DNA of 64,000 nucleotides, taken from NCBI RefSeq assembly GCF_002245625.1, contig NZ_NOIG01000008.1, forward strand, positions 310,001 to 374,000, written 5' to 3'. Both the position numbers and the translations under genes were made by a program. Source of the DNA: Acidovorax kalamii (GTDB taxonomy: Bacteria > Pseudomonadota > Gammaproteobacteria > Burkholderiales > Burkholderiaceae_C). The notes under the pieces were generated by a model, which was not told the DNA's origin, did not search any database, and saw only the letters and a program-made list of their open reading frames with translations. Shown here one piece after another: positions 1-9,733 of the stretch; within the stretch, counting starts at the first letter, position 1, and each line of letters starts with the position of its first letter.

Positions 1-644
1 ATGCCGAGCGCAGCGCCGCCACGCGCCAGCACCTGATCGCCACCGCCATCGACGTGATCCAGCACCGCAGCCTGGAGGAGATGTCCATCCACGAGCTGGC
101 CAAGTCGGCGGGCATGACCTCGGGCGCGGTGCAGCACCACTTCGAGTCGAAGGCGGTGCTGATGATGAATGTGCTGAGCGAGCTGATCGAGTCCACCGTG
201 CGCTCGGGCGAACTCTGGCCCAGCCCCGCGCTGCCCGCGCGCGAGCGCGCTGCGAAGTTTGTGCAGGCGGTGTGGGGCCTGGTCTATGCGCAGCCGCGCT
301 TCATCGTGGCCTGGAACATCTACCTGGGCTGCCGCAACCAGCCCGAGGTGCTGGGCCACATTGCCGAGCTGCGCCAGAGTGTGCAGGCGCGCATGCACGA
401 AGGCTTCTTCACGGCCTTCCCCGAGCTGGCGGCAGAGCCCGACCGCGACGGCCTGCTGGGCCTGGTGCTGTCGTCGCTGCGCGGGCTGGGGCTGCTGCAG
501 CTGTTTGCGCCCGCACAGCCATCAGCGCCCGATGCCGTCCATCAGGCGCAGCTGGCCTGCCTGGCCGACTGGATTGCCACCCGGTGCGAGGCCGCAGCAG
601 CCTCTGCGGGCACGCCCACGAAGGTGCGCACGCGCCGCCGCTGA
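1..644 (+). CDS. TetR/AcrR-family transcriptional regulator (5' end outside window)
   Basis: The reading frame is open from base 3, so the true start lies upstream of the window. The visible 213 residues begin inside the N-terminal TetR DNA-binding domain. A helix-turn-helix is readable as SIHELAKSAGMTSGAVQHHF, the usual TetR recognition-helix pattern (AG-x-S-x-G-x-x-x-HF). The rest is a helical ligand-binding domain with no specific signature. It lies 81 bp upstream of a Bug receptor and an esterase on the same strand, so it may control them; that is inference from position. The ligand cannot be told from sequence. Confidence 0.85.
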   Translation, partial: AERSAATRQHLIATAIDVIQHRSLEEMSIHELAKSAGMTSGAVQHHFESKAVLMMNVLSELIESTVRSGELWPSPALPARERAAKFVQAVWGLVYAQPRFIVAWNIYLGCRNQPEVLGHIAELRQSVQARMHEGFFTAFPELAAEPDRDGLLGLVLSSLRGLGLLQLFAPAQPSAPDAVHQAQLACLADWIATRCEAAAASAGTPTKVRTRRR

Positions 645-725
645 CCCGTCTTTGCTGACCCCTATTTGCCTGCACGCCGCGCCGATCAGGCATCCCTCGC
701 CTAAAACATCACCAGGAGACACACC

Positions 726-1724
726 ATGACTTCGGCTTCCACGCGCGCTCCGCGCCTCCTCGCGCTCGCCGCACTGGCCTGCGCTGCTGGCAGCGCCCTG
801 GCACAGCAGTCTGCGGCCTACCCGGCCAAGCCCATCCAGCTCATCGCCCAGCAACCGCCCGGCAGTGGCTCGGACGCGATGACGCGCGTGTGGGCCGACT
901 GCGCTGCGCGCGAGCTGGGCCAGGCCGTGGTGGTGCAGAACAAGCCCGGGGCCAATGGCATCCTGGCCATCAACTACCTCAAGTCCCAGCCGGCCGACGG
1001 CTACAGCCTGCTGAGCATCGGCATGTCGCAGATGACGATCACGCCCTATGTCTACAAGCAGCCGCCGTATGACCCGCAACACGACTTTGACGGTGTGGCC
1101 GTGCTGGGCACCTCGCCCCTGGTGCTGGCCGTGCCGCCCGGCATGGGCATTGCCAGCCTGGCTGACCTGCAGAAGCTGGCGCGGTCCACGCCCGGCGGCA
1201 TCAACTTTGGCTCACCGGGCAAAGGCAGCCCTGCGCACCTGCTCACCTCGGCGCTGGTGGACAAGCTGGGTGTGCCCGGCACCCATGTGCCCTTCGTGGG
1301 CGAGGGTGCGGGCCTGACTGCGCTCATGGGCCAGCAGATCCATGCGATGACGCTGGTCATTGGCACGGCGGCGGCGCAGGTCAAGGCGGGCAAGCTGGTG
1401 CCGCTGGCGCTGTTTGGTGCGCAGCGCTCGGCGCTGCTGCCCGATGTGCCCACCATCGCCGAGGCCCTGCCCGCCGCCAGCGATCTGGCGCGCCCCGCGT
1501 GGATTGCGGTGGTGGCCAAGGCAGGCACGCCGCCCGAGCTGCTGCACCGGCTCAATGCCGTCACCGAAAAATGCCGTGGTGGTGATGCGCAGTACAAGTC
1601 CCGCCTGGAAGCCATGAACGTCACACTGACCACTTCCACACCCGGCGATGCCCGCACCTGGGCGGCCCGCGATGCGGCCGTGTGGCGCCCGCTGATCGAC
1701 AAGCTGGGCCTGGCCACGGAATGA
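726..1724 (+). CDS. Bug/TctC-family periplasmic solute receptor
   Basis: A 332-residue secreted protein: residues 1-26 form a Sec-type signal ending ALA-QQ. It belongs to the TctC/Bug receptor family typical of Bordetella and Comamonadaceae, which capture carboxylates or other small acids in the periplasm. Family features visible are the YPAKPIQLI start of the mature domain, the PGSGSDAMTR loop, and VVVQNKPGANG followed by PADGYSLL. A GGAG ribosome site lies just before ATG 726. The downstream carboxylesterase overlaps it by 4 bases (ATGA), so the two are translationally coupled; the receptor may bind the acid released from, or the ester used by, that enzyme. No TctA/TctB permease is nearby, as is usual for orphan Bug proteins. 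Confidence 0.9.
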   Translation: MTSASTRAPRLLALAALACAAGSALAQQSAAYPAKPIQLIAQQPPGSGSDAMTRVWADCAARELGQAVVVQNKPGANGILAINYLKSQPADGYSLLSIGMSQMTITPYVYKQPPYDPQHDFDGVAVLGTSPLVLAVPPGMGIASLADLQKLARSTPGGINFGSPGKGSPAHLLTSALVDKLGVPGTHVPFVGEGAGLTALMGQQIHAMTLVIGTAAAQVKAGKLVPLALFGAQRSALLPDVPTIAEALPAASDLARPAWIAVVAKAGTPPELLHRLNAVTEKCRGGDAQYKSRLEAMNVTLTTSTPGDARTWAARDAAVWRPLIDKLGLATE

Positions 1725-3250
1725 GTGCGAGCACAGCGGCGCCGCTGGTCACGCTGCCTCACGGCGGGCAGCTGCGCGGCCTGTGGGAGCAGGGTGTGCG
1801 TGTGTTCCGGGGTGTGCCATATGCGCAGGCGCCGAGCGGCACTTTGCGCTTTGCGGCGCCGGTGCCAGCGCTACCGTGGCCTGGCGTGCGCGATGCCACC
1901 GGGTTTGCGCCGATGGCACCGCAGCTGGCCCGCACCGCGCGTGCAGATGCGCCCATGCTGGGTGGCGAAGACTGCCTGGCCGTGAACGTATGGGCCCCGC
2001 CTGCCGAGCCCGGCGCCCGTCTGCCCGTGATGGTCTGGGTGCATGGCGGCGGGTTCTTTCGCGGCGCGGCCAGCGAGCTGTTGTACGACGGGGCGTCGTT
2101 TGCGCGCCAGGGCGTGGTGTTTGTGTCGCTGCAGTACCGCTTGGGCATCGACGGCTTCCTGCATTTCGAGGACGAGGGTGAGGCTGGTTCGCGGGGCGGC
2201 GCAGCGCCCGCCAATCGCGGCCTGCTGGACCTGTTGGCCGCGCTGCAATGGGTGCGCGAGCATATCTCCGCCTGGGGCGGCGACCCGTCGCAGGTCACGG
2301 TGTTCGGTCAGTCGGCCGGTGCGGGCGCACTGGCCTGTGTGCTGGGCATGCCCGCATCGCGTGGGCTCTTGTTACGCGCCATCTTGCAAAGCCCCAGCGT
2401 GGCCTGCCAGACGCTGCAAGAGGCCGCCGCTGCACGCCGCGCCGTGGCTGCGCTGGTGGGGGTGGCGCCCACCCTGGCTGCGCTGGGTGCGGCAGCCCGG
2501 CCTGCCGTGCTGCACGCGGTGCACCGCCTCGCGGCAGACCCGGCCCTGCGGCAGCAGCACGGCCTGGGCATCCGCAACTTCTTTCCCCTGCGGCCCGTGG
2601 TGGACGGGCAGGTGCTTGTTGCGCCACCGCTGCAGGCGCTGGCGCAGCAGTGGGCAGCGCACCCGCCAGACTTGCAGGTGCTGGTGGGCAGCAATGCCGA
2701 GGAGATGCGCCTGTACCACGTGCCGGGCGGCGCGATGGACCGCGTGACCGAGGCGCAGATGCTGGCCTTTGCGCAGGAGGTGGGTTTGGGCGCGCACGCG
2801 GTGTATGCCCTGCGCGCCACATTGCCGCCCACACATGAAACGCCCGGCGAACTGCTGTGTGCCCTGCAGTCCGACTTTTACTACCGCGTGCCCGCCCAGC
2901 GCATTGCAGCGCTGGCCAGCCGCTGGGCCCGCAGTGCCCATGCCTACGAATTCGCCTGGCCTTCGCCGCAGTGGCGGGGGCGCCTGGGGGCGGCGCATGG
3001 GGTAGAGCTGCCATTTGTGTTCGGCAACCTCCACACCACCACGGGGCAGGAACTGACAGGGCCCAAGCCACCCACCGCGCTGGCTGCGGCCATGCACCAG
3101 GGCTGGGTGGCGTTTGCACAAAGGGGCGACCCCGGATGGGCGCCGTCCGCGGGCGCACAACCGCTGGTTCGGCGGTTCGATGTGGCGTCGCCTGCGTATG
3201 CGCCCCACCCGGAGCCTGTGCGGCTCTCGCTGTGGGACGGTCTTCTCTGA
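1721..3250 (+). CDS. Type B carboxylesterase
   Basis: A 509-residue alpha/beta hydrolase of the carboxylesterase type B (para-nitrobenzyl esterase) family. The oxyanion-hole motif VHGGGFF is near residue 108, the nucleophile elbow FGQSAGAG has Ser198, the acid is in GSNAEEM (Glu327/328), and the catalytic His is in AAHGVELPFVFGN (His426), so the triad is complete. There is no signal peptide, so it is probably cytoplasmic. I start it at ATG 1721, which overlaps the receptor stop as ATGA; the frame stays open 13 codons further upstream, but that start would lie deep inside the receptor gene. Substrate unknown. Confidence 0.9.
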   Translation: MSASTAAPLVTLPHGGQLRGLWEQGVRVFRGVPYAQAPSGTLRFAAPVPALPWPGVRDATGFAPMAPQLARTARADAPMLGGEDCLAVNVWAPPAEPGARLPVMVWVHGGGFFRGAASELLYDGASFARQGVVFVSLQYRLGIDGFLHFEDEGEAGSRGGAAPANRGLLDLLAALQWVREHISAWGGDPSQVTVFGQSAGAGALACVLGMPASRGLLLRAILQSPSVACQTLQEAAAARRAVAALVGVAPTLAALGAAARPAVLHAVHRLAADPALRQQHGLGIRNFFPLRPVVDGQVLVAPPLQALAQQWAAHPPDLQVLVGSNAEEMRLYHVPGGAMDRVTEAQMLAFAQEVGLGAHAVYALRATLPPTHETPGELLCALQSDFYYRVPAQRIAALASRWARSAHAYEFAWPSPQWRGRLGAAHGVELPFVFGNLHTTTGQELTGPKPPTALAAAMHQGWVAFAQRGDPGWAPSAGAQPLVRRFDVASPAYAPHPEPVRLSLWDGLL

Positions 3251-3350
3251 CAAAGTAGCCGCCGAGGTGGCTGCAGAGGTAGATGCCAAAGCGGTAGCTC
3301 GCTACACTGGTCCGGCGTCTTGTTGACGACTTCAAACAGAGGGGGTTGCC

Positions 3351-3923
3351 ATGGCTTCAGCCAATGTGGGGGACTGCCTGTCGGGTGCCTGGGGCATCTT
3401 CAAGAACAACGCCATCACCCATGTGGTGTGTACCTTGCTGGTGATGGTGGTGGCCAGCATCAGCGCGGGCCTGCTGGCCGGGCCCATGGTGGTGGGCTAT
3501 ATGCGCATGATCGATCGCGAGACGCGCGGTGAGGCGGTGCAGATCGGCGACATCTTCCGGGGTTTTGACGACTTTGTGCCCGCGTTCGTGGCGGGGCTCA
3601 TCAGCTCGCTGGTGGTGTCGCTGGGCTTCATGCTGTGCTTCATTCCCGGCCTGCTGGTCATGGCGCTGCCCCCGGTGGCGCTGTTCCTCGTGGCGCGCGG
3701 CGAGCGCGATGGTGTTGCCGCCTTCAACCAGGCCTGGGGCATCGTGACGAAGAACCTGGGCTCGGCGTTTTTCTGTTCGCTGGTGCTGGGCATCGTGGGT
3801 TCGCTGGGCTTTTTGCTCTGCGGGGTGGGCGCGCTGCTGACGCTGCCGCTGTCCACCATCGGCTCTTACTACATGGCGCGCCAGCTGGTGGGCGATGAAC
3901 CGGTGGCACTCCCTCCCCTCTGA
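3351..3923 (+). CDS. Small multi-pass membrane protein
   Basis: A 190-residue hydrophobic protein with about four to five membrane segments, separated by short polar loops such as RMIDRETRGEAVQIGD and ARGERDGVAAFNQAWGIVTKN. The repeated pattern of a polar loop before GI(F/V)xKN suggests two related halves: AWGIFKNNAITHVV near the start and AWGIVTKNLGSAFF near residue 128. The layout resembles proteins of the DUF975 / glycerophosphodiesterase membrane-domain type, but I cannot assign one. A GAGGGGG ribosome site precedes ATG 3351. The next gene overlaps its end by 29 bases. Confidence 0.75.
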   Translation: MASANVGDCLSGAWGIFKNNAITHVVCTLLVMVVASISAGLLAGPMVVGYMRMIDRETRGEAVQIGDIFRGFDDFVPAFVAGLISSLVVSLGFMLCFIPGLLVMALPPVALFLVARGERDGVAAFNQAWGIVTKNLGSAFFCSLVLGIVGSLGFLLCGVGALLTLPLSTIGSYYMARQLVGDEPVALPPL

Positions 3924-4359
3924 GCCACGCCCGGTGATGGCGCCAGTGGGCAGCCCGCCCGCCTGGCAGCCGCTGGACGGGAGCGCGCGGCGGCTGCGGC
4001 TGGCGTGGGGCCTGGGCTGGCCTTTGGCCATGGCCGCCACACCCTGGTGGCTGGGGCAGGATGGGCTGGGCCTGGGCTGCGGGTTTCGCGCGCTGACGGG
4101 CATGCCCTGCCCGCTGTGCGGCGGCACACATGCGTGTGCAGCCCTGGTCCAGGGCGATTGGGCGGCCGCCTGGGCCGCCAACCCGGGCGCGCTGTTGCTG
4201 CTGCTGTGGCTGGTGCTGCTGGCGGGCCAGGCGGTGGTCGAAGGCGCCCAGGGCCGCCGCCGCGTGGCGCGCTGGCCGTGGTGGCATCCGACAGTGCTGG
4301 CGGCGGTGGGAGGCGGGCTGTTGTTGTTCTGGGTCTTGCGCCTGGCTGGGCTTGCATAA
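3895..4359 (+). CDS. DUF2752-like membrane protein
   Basis: A 154-residue protein with about three hydrophobic segments and the motif GMPCPLCGGTHACAAL at residues 66-81. This is the Cys-Pro-x-Cys-Gly-x-Thr-x-Ala pattern of the DUF2752 family, whose function is unknown. The start is uncertain: ATG 3895 overlaps the upstream membrane protein by 29 bases, whereas ATG 3937 gives a shorter product and neither has a strong ribosome site. The overlap implies co-transcription with the preceding membrane protein, an arrangement seen for DUF2752 genes near GYF/DUF4870-like membrane proteins. Confidence 0.7.
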   Translation: MNRWHSLPSEPRPVMAPVGSPPAWQPLDGSARRLRLAWGLGWPLAMAATPWWLGQDGLGLGCGFRALTGMPCPLCGGTHACAALVQGDWAAAWAANPGALLLLLWLVLLAGQAVVEGAQGRRRVARWPWWHPTVLAAVGGGLLLFWVLRLAGLA

Positions 4360-4571
4360 CGGCTTGTTAGCCCGGGAGGGCTTTGTTGCTTCCCTCCAGG
4401 CAAAAGCGATAGCTTTCTGCGGTCGTCGGGTCGTCGCACGTATGTAGCGGCCCGCCAACGCCTGCACCACATCCATGCACCAGCATCCCCTTGGGTCGGC
4501 CCTGCGCATCGTTGCGGGGCAGGCTCCCCCGATGGTGCACAGCCTCCGTGCGCCAGGCTGGTGCATTCGGC

Positions 4572-4581
4572 TTGTATACCA
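4572..4581. promoter_or_regulatory. Likely GntR/FCD operator
   Basis: TTGTATACCA, centred on the palindrome GTATAC, lies 31 bases upstream of the gntR start. Sites of the form TTGTATACAA or TTGTATACCA are common for FadR/FCD-type GntR repressors. It suggests autoregulation of the GntR-ABC operon. No other copy was noticed nearby. Confidence 0.5.
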
Positions 4582-4611
4582 GTTGGCACGGAACCTGCGA
4601 TACCGCAGGCA

Positions 4612-5409
4612 ATGACCACCGCCACCGAGATCAGCAACCGCATCATCGAAGCCGTGATGGCGCAAAAGCTCGCGCCCGGCTCCCGCCTGGGCGAGCAGCA
4701 GCTGGCCATGCTGTTCGACTGCAGCCGCACCATCGTGCGCGAGGCGCTCACCCGGCTCGCCACACGCGGCATCGTCACCGTCAGCGCCCGGCGCGGCTGG
4801 TATGTGATCGAGCCGTCGCAAGACGAAGCGCGCGAGGCCTTCGAGGCGCGCCGCGTGATCGAACTGGGCCTGCTGCACCAGCTCAAGGTGGTGGACAAGA
4901 CGGCGCTGCGCCAGCTCAAAAGCCACCTGCAGCGCGAAAAGGCTGCGCTGGCGGGCACTGATGTGGGCATGCGTAGCTTCTTGCTGGGCGACTTTCATGT
5001 GTGCCTGGCCGAATGCCTAGGCAACAGCCTGCTGGCCGACACGCTGCGCGATTTCACGGCGCGCACCACGCTCATCGCCATGCTCTACCAGTCGTCGCAC
5101 GATGCGGCGCAGAGCTGCGCCGACCATGTGCGCATCGTCGAGGCGCTGGAGGCGGGCGACATTGCCCGCGCCGAGGCGCTGATGTCCGAACACATCGGCA
5201 CCGTGCAGTCGGCCCTGCGCCTGCAGGCCAGCAGCGATCCGCTGGCCGGGCTGCGCGATGCGCTGGCACCGGTGCGCAAGAGCCCCGCACAAGCCACCCC
5301 ACCGGCTCGCGCGCGCAAGCCCCGCGCTGCCCCCAAGAGTTCCACCCCCCCAGCGTCTGACCCAGACGCGCCTGCCGACGCATCCACCTACCTAGGAGCC
5401 CTGCTATGA
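4612..5409 (+). CDS. GntR-family regulator, FCD subfamily
   Basis: A 265-residue repressor-type protein. Residues about 5-70 are a winged helix-turn-helix (GSRLGEQQLAMLFDCSRTIV then REALTRLATRGIV), followed by an FCD ligand domain in which DFHVCLAECLGN, the later H and DHVRIVEAL supply the usual metal/ligand residues. The last 50 residues are an Ala/Pro/Lys-rich tail. I chose ATG 4612; a GTG 51 bases upstream would overlap the TTGTATACCA operator. The gene overlaps the ABC binding-protein gene by 4 bases, so regulator and importer form one operon; FCD regulators commonly sense the transported acid or amino acid. Confidence 0.88.
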   Translation: MTTATEISNRIIEAVMAQKLAPGSRLGEQQLAMLFDCSRTIVREALTRLATRGIVTVSARRGWYVIEPSQDEAREAFEARRVIELGLLHQLKVVDKTALRQLKSHLQREKAALAGTDVGMRSFLLGDFHVCLAECLGNSLLADTLRDFTARTTLIAMLYQSSHDAAQSCADHVRIVEALEAGDIARAEALMSEHIGTVQSALRLQASSDPLAGLRDALAPVRKSPAQATPPARARKPRAAPKSSTPPASDPDAPADASTYLGALL

Positions 5410-6227
5410 CCACCGTCCGCACCGTCACTTCGTCCACCCGCCGCCTGACCCTGGGCGTGCTCGCCGCCACCGGCCTCGCAGCGGCATTGATGGCGCCCGC
5501 CGCCCACGCGCAGAACGCGCTGGACAACATCCTCAAGGCCAAGGAAATCAAGATCGCCATCCCCACCGACTACCCGCCCTACGGCTTTGTCGGCACCGAC
5601 CTCAAGCCCCAGGGCCTGGACGTGGAGATGGCCCACTACATCGGCGCCAAACTGGGCGTGAAGGTCGAGCTGATCCCCGTGACCAGCGCCAACCGCATCC
5701 CCTACCTGCAAACGCAGAAGGCCGACCTGGTGATCTCCACGCTGGGCAAGAACCCCGAGCGCGAGAAGGTGATCGACTTCACTGCGGCCTACGCACCGTT
5801 CTTCCAGGCCGTGTTTGCGAGCAAGAGCCTGAACATCAAGAGCTTTGCCGACTTGACCGGCAAGTCGGTGGCCGTGACGCGTGGCGCCATGGAAGACCAG
5901 GAGCTGGCCAAGGTCGCGCCTCCCGGCGTGGACGTGAAGCGTTTTGAAGACCACGCGGCCAGCATTGCGGCCTTCGTGTCGGGCCAGACGCAGGCGATTG
6001 CCACCAGCGCATCGACGGCCGGGACCATCATGGTCAAGAACCCCAACCTGCAGACCGAATACAAGCTGCTGCTCAAGGACAGCCCCAACTTCATCGGCGT
6101 GGCCAAGGGCGAAGACAAGCTGCGCCTGCGCGTGAACGAAATCATTGCCGAGGCGCGCAAATCCGGCGACATCGACAAGATGTCCAGCAAGTGGCTGGGC
6201 CGCCCTGCGGGCGATCTGCCCCTGTGA
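5406..6227 (+). CDS. Amino-acid ABC transporter periplasmic binding protein (family 3)
   Basis: A 273-residue secreted protein: the signal peptide ends near residue 36 (AAHAQ). The mature part has the SBP family 3 signature: KIAIPTDYPPYGFV, then GLDVEMAHYIGAKLGV, PVTSANRIPYLQTQKADLVI and FTAAYAPFF. It delivers polar amino acids or related compounds to the permeases encoded next. Its start overlaps the gntR stop (ATGA), giving a five-gene set gntR-SBP-permease-permease-ATPase. The exact amino acid cannot be read from sequence. Confidence 0.92.
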   Translation: MTTVRTVTSSTRRLTLGVLAATGLAAALMAPAAHAQNALDNILKAKEIKIAIPTDYPPYGFVGTDLKPQGLDVEMAHYIGAKLGVKVELIPVTSANRIPYLQTQKADLVISTLGKNPEREKVIDFTAAYAPFFQAVFASKSLNIKSFADLTGKSVAVTRGAMEDQELAKVAPPGVDVKRFEDHAASIAAFVSGQTQAIATSASTAGTIMVKNPNLQTEYKLLLKDSPNFIGVAKGEDKLRLRVNEIIAEARKSGDIDKMSSKWLGRPAGDLPL

Positions 6228-6295
6228 TGCGGTGCACAGGATGAATTGCTGAAACCCAAGGGCCTGCGGCGCGACAAGCGGCGCAGGGCACAAGC

Positions 6296-6970
6296 ATGCT
6301 GATTGCGCTCGATTTTTCTGCCGTCCTCGCGTCGTGGCCATTGCTGGTGCGCGGCGTGGTCTGGACCATTGGCCTCACCATCGTGGGCACCGTGCTGGGC
6401 CTGCTGCTGGGCACGGCCTGCGCCTGGGCGCGTGCGCGCAACCTGGGCCACCGGCCCACTGCGCTGCGCTGGGCTGTGGCCAGCTATGTGGAGTTGGTGC
6501 GCAACACGCCCTTCATCGTGCAGCTGTTCTTCCTGTTCTTTGGCCTGCCCGCGCTGGGGCTCAAGCTCACGCCCGAGTTCGCGTCGGTGCTGGCCATGGT
6601 GATCAACCTGGGCGCGTACTCGGCCGAGATCATCCGCGCGGGCATCGAGGCCACGCCACGTGGCCAGATCGAAGCCGCGCACAGCCTGGCGCTCACGCCG
6701 GGCCAGACCTTCCGGCGTGTGGTGCTGCCGCCCGCGCTGCAAAAGGTGTGGCCCGCCATGGTCAGCCAGATCATCATCGTGATGCTGGGCTCGGCCGTGT
6801 GCGGGCAGATCTCCACGCCCGAGCTGAGCTATGCGGCCAACCTCATTTCCAGCAACACCTTCCGCGCTTTTGAGGCCTTCATCCTGGCCACAGCGGTGTA
6901 CCTGGTGCTGTCCATGGCCACGCGCCGATTGCTGATGTGGATCGGCGCACGTTTTCTGGTGGGGAGATAA
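6296..6970 (+). CDS. Amino-acid ABC transporter permease (HisM/GlnP type)
   Basis: A 224-residue inner-membrane protein with about five transmembrane segments. The HEQRR-type start VELVRNTPFIVQLFFLFFGL and the EAA loop (EIIRAGIEATPRGQIEAAHS, then LALTPGQTFRRVVLPPAL) identify the His/Glu/Gln/Arg/opine permease family. It partners the second permease three bases downstream, and both contact the ATPase at 7611. A 68-base gap separates it from the binding-protein gene and no strong ribosome site is visible before ATG 6296. Confidence 0.9.
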   Translation: MLIALDFSAVLASWPLLVRGVVWTIGLTIVGTVLGLLLGTACAWARARNLGHRPTALRWAVASYVELVRNTPFIVQLFFLFFGLPALGLKLTPEFASVLAMVINLGAYSAEIIRAGIEATPRGQIEAAHSLALTPGQTFRRVVLPPALQKVWPAMVSQIIIVMLGSAVCGQISTPELSYAANLISSNTFRAFEAFILATAVYLVLSMATRRLLMWIGARFLVGR

Positions 6971-6973
6971 GCC

Positions 6974-7610
6974 ATGGTGGACTTTTCCTTGTGGGACATC
7001 CTGCGCAACCTGCTGCTGGCAGCGCGCTGGACGGTGTCCCTGTCCCTCATCGCCTTCATCGGTGGCGGCCTCGTAGGCCTGGTGCTGCTGGTGCTGCGCC
7101 TGTCCAAAGTGCGTGGCGTGGACCGCGCGGTGGGCGCCTATGTGCAGGTGTTCCAGGGCACGCCGCTGCTCATGCAGCTGTTCCTGGCGTACTTCGGCAT
7201 TGCGCTCTTTGGCATCAAGACCTCGCCGTGGACAGCCGCCGCCGTGGCGCTCACGCTCTATACCAGCGCCTACCTCACCGAGATCTGGCGCGGCTGTGTG
7301 GCCTCCATCCCCAAGGGGCAGTGGGAGGCCGCGCAGAGCCTGGCGCTCAACTTTGGCGAGCAGCTGCGCCATGTGGTGCTGCCGCAGGCACTGCGCATTG
7401 CGGTGCCACCCACGGTGGGTTTTCTGGTGCAGGTCATCAAGGGCACGGCGCTGGCCTCGGTCATCGGCTTTGTGGAACTGACCAAGGCGGGCAGCATGAT
7501 CTCCAACGCCACCTACCAGCCCTTCCTCGTCTACGCCTGCGTGGCGTTGCTCTACTTTGCCCTGTGCTTCCCCGTGAGCCTGGTGGCGCAATCGCTTGAA
7601 AGGAAACTCC

Positions 7611-7627
<17 letters not shown>
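6974..7627 (+). CDS. Amino-acid ABC transporter permease, second subunit
   Basis: A 217-residue paralogue of the preceding permease with the same layout: YVQVFQGTPLLMQLFLAYFG after the first segments and the EAA loop EIWRGCVASIPKGQWEAAQS followed by LALNFGEQLRHVVLPQAL. GGAG lies 8-10 bases before ATG 6974. Its 3' end overlaps the ATPase gene by 17 bases, so all three membrane and ATPase parts are tightly coupled. Confidence 0.9.
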
Positions 7628-8405
<778 letters not shown>

Positions 8406-8419
8406 CCGGGCTGCGCAGA

Positions 8420-8446
8420 ACGCGAGAAACGCGAGAAACGCGAGAA
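8420..8446. repeat. Three tandem 9-bp repeats
   Basis: ACGCGAGAA is repeated three times head to tail directly after the ABC ATPase stop codon. It is a small simple-sequence tract with slippage potential and is not inside a gene. Confidence 0.8.
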
Positions 8447-8448
8447 AA

Positions 8449-8539
8449 GCGCAAAGGCCTGTCCACGCCCTGGAGGTCCGGCGCAGGCAGGCCTTGCGTT
8501 AGGTAGTTGCACCCGCGCTGGTGCGCGGCTCAGCGCGGG
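8449..8539. terminator. Two hairpins between converging genes
   Basis: CGCAAAGGCCTG near 8450 pairs with CAGGCCTTGCG near 8490 (one bulged A), and CCCGCGCTG at 8512-8520 pairs perfectly with CAGCGCGGG at 8531-8539. They lie between the convergent ends of the ABC ATPase and EF-hand genes and could end transcription from both sides, although neither is followed by a T-run. Confidence 0.45.
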
Positions 8540-8552
8540 CTGGGGAGAGTGG

Positions 8553-8918
8553 TCAGGATTGAACGCCCTTGTCGAACTCGGCACGCGACAGCGCACCGTT
8601 TTTGTCGGTGTCCAGCTCCTTGAAGCGCTGGCTGATGGCAGGCAGGGTGGCGGCTTCCTGCGCACTCAATTGACCGTCCTTGTTGGTGTCGGCCCGTTCA
8701 AAGGCCGCAGCAGCTGTGGTGGAAGCGCTGCTGCCGGGCCCGACAGTGAAACCCGAGCCCGCCTGGGTTGTGCCCTTGCCCTGTGGGCCGAACTGCGGGG
8801 GAGACGAAGACGTGGCAGTCTGCGCATGCAATGCACCCATGCCGCCCAGGGAGAGGGCCGCAAAAAGCATCACGCTGCGGGTATCGAACGAATAAGTGCG
8901 TCGTTGCAGTGCTTTCAT
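8553..8918 (-). CDS. Secreted EF-hand calcium-binding protein
   Basis: A 121-residue protein with a signal peptide (about residues 1-33, ending LHAQ), a Gly/Ser/Ala-rich linker, and a pair of EF-hand loops at about residues 77-88 ([12 protein letters not shown]) and 103-114 ([12 protein letters not shown]). Both loops keep the 1, 3, 5 and 12 metal ligands, so calcium binding is expected. The frame extends upstream, but ATG at 8918, with GGAG 12 bases before it, gives a proper signal peptide. It is divergent from the cobalamin adenosyltransferase with a 245-bp gap in which I see no other gene. Role unknown. Confidence 0.82.
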   Translation of the reverse strand: MKALQRRTYSFDTRSVMLFAALSLGGMGALHAQTATSSSPPQFGPQGKGTTQAGSGFTVGPGSSASTTAAAAFERADTNKDGQLSAQEAATLPAISQRFKELDTDKNGALSRAEFDKGVQS

Positions 8919-9163
8919 GGGAAGCGAAGCTCCTTCAAAATTGAACAGGGTTTCATTGCACCGCAGCCGGGCCCTGCACGCCAGCACTCTTGCCTGCTGT
9001 TGCCTGGGCCAACATTTGCCTGCGCCATGTAACGGTGGGGGCCCGCTTTGTGTGGTTGTGTGGCCGGGATGTGCCAAGACGTAGCTCAGCGGTCCTGTGG
9101 TGCTGGCGCGGCTGGCGGAGAATCACGCTTCTCTCTCTTCCACGTTTTCAGCAAGGCACCGCC

Positions 9164-9733
9164 ATGGCCAACCGACTCTCACAGATCGCCACGCGCACCG
9201 GCGACGCAGGCACCACGGGCCTGGGCAACAACCAGCGCGTCCCCAAGAACAGCTTGCGCATCCACGCCATGGGGGATGTGGATGAACTCAATTCCCACAT
9301 CGGCCTGCTGCTGTGCGAGCCCATGCCCGATGGTGTCCGCATCCTGCTGGTCGAGGTGCAGCACCAGCTTTTCAACCTGGGCGGCGAGCTGTCGATTCCG
9401 GGCTTTGAACTGCTCAAGGCCGACGCGGTGCTGGCACTGGACGAAGCCCTGGCCCACCACAACGCCGCGCTGCCGCGCCTGCAGGAGTTCATCCTGCCCG
9501 CGGGCACGCGCGCTGCATCGCAAGCGCACATCTGCCGCACCGTGGCCCGCCGCGCTGAACGCGCCGTGGTCGCCCTGGGCAACGAAGAGGCCCTGAACGA
9601 CGCTCCACGCCAGTACCTCAACCGCCTCTCCGACCTGATGTTCGTGCTCGCCCGCGTGCTCAACCGCATGGACGGCGGCGACGATGTGTACTGGAAAAGC
9701 GAGCGCTTGGCGCAGCAGAATGCTGCTGAATAG
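9164..9733 (+). CDS. PduO-type cob(I)alamin adenosyltransferase
   Basis: A 189-residue ATP:corrinoid adenosyltransferase that transfers the adenosyl group of ATP to cob(I)alamin to make coenzyme B12. Family motifs are present: TRTGDAGTTGL near residue 10 (ATP binding), GDVDELNSHIG, FILPAGTRAASQAHICRTVA then RRAER, and the C-terminal YLNRLSDLMFVLAR. I start at ATG 9164; longer readings upstream lack family similarity. The stop codon coincides with the edge of dispersed repeat copy A. It implies a B12-dependent mutase or methionine synthase in this organism. Confidence 0.93.
   Translation: MANRLSQIATRTGDAGTTGLGNNQRVPKNSLRIHAMGDVDELNSHIGLLLCEPMPDGVRILLVEVQHQLFNLGGELSIPGFELLKADAVLALDEALAHHNAALPRLQEFILPAGTRAASQAHICRTVARRAERAVVALGNEEALNDAPRQYLNRLSDLMFVLARVLNRMDGGDDVYWKSERLAQQNAAE

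Noticed and set aside
259-1762. Long overlapping open readings on other frames across the first genes
   Set aside because: They are Arg/Ala/Pro/Cys-rich translations of G/C-biased codons in wrong frames, without domains or ribosome sites.
4374-4397. GGAGGG/CCCTCC hairpin after the DUF2752-like gene
   Set aside because: Six-base stem without a T-run; too weak to call a terminator.
4400-4440. Possible tenth copy of the dispersed repeat (GATAGCT present)
   Set aside because: Only the seven-base core matches; the GCGC and GGCC blocks and the tail are absent in both orientations.
3357-4998. Very long minus-strand open readings (over 400 residues) opposite the membrane-protein and GntR genes
   Set aside because: Composition is His/Arg/Gln/Pro-rich with no family features; the plus-strand genes there have clear motifs and overlaps.
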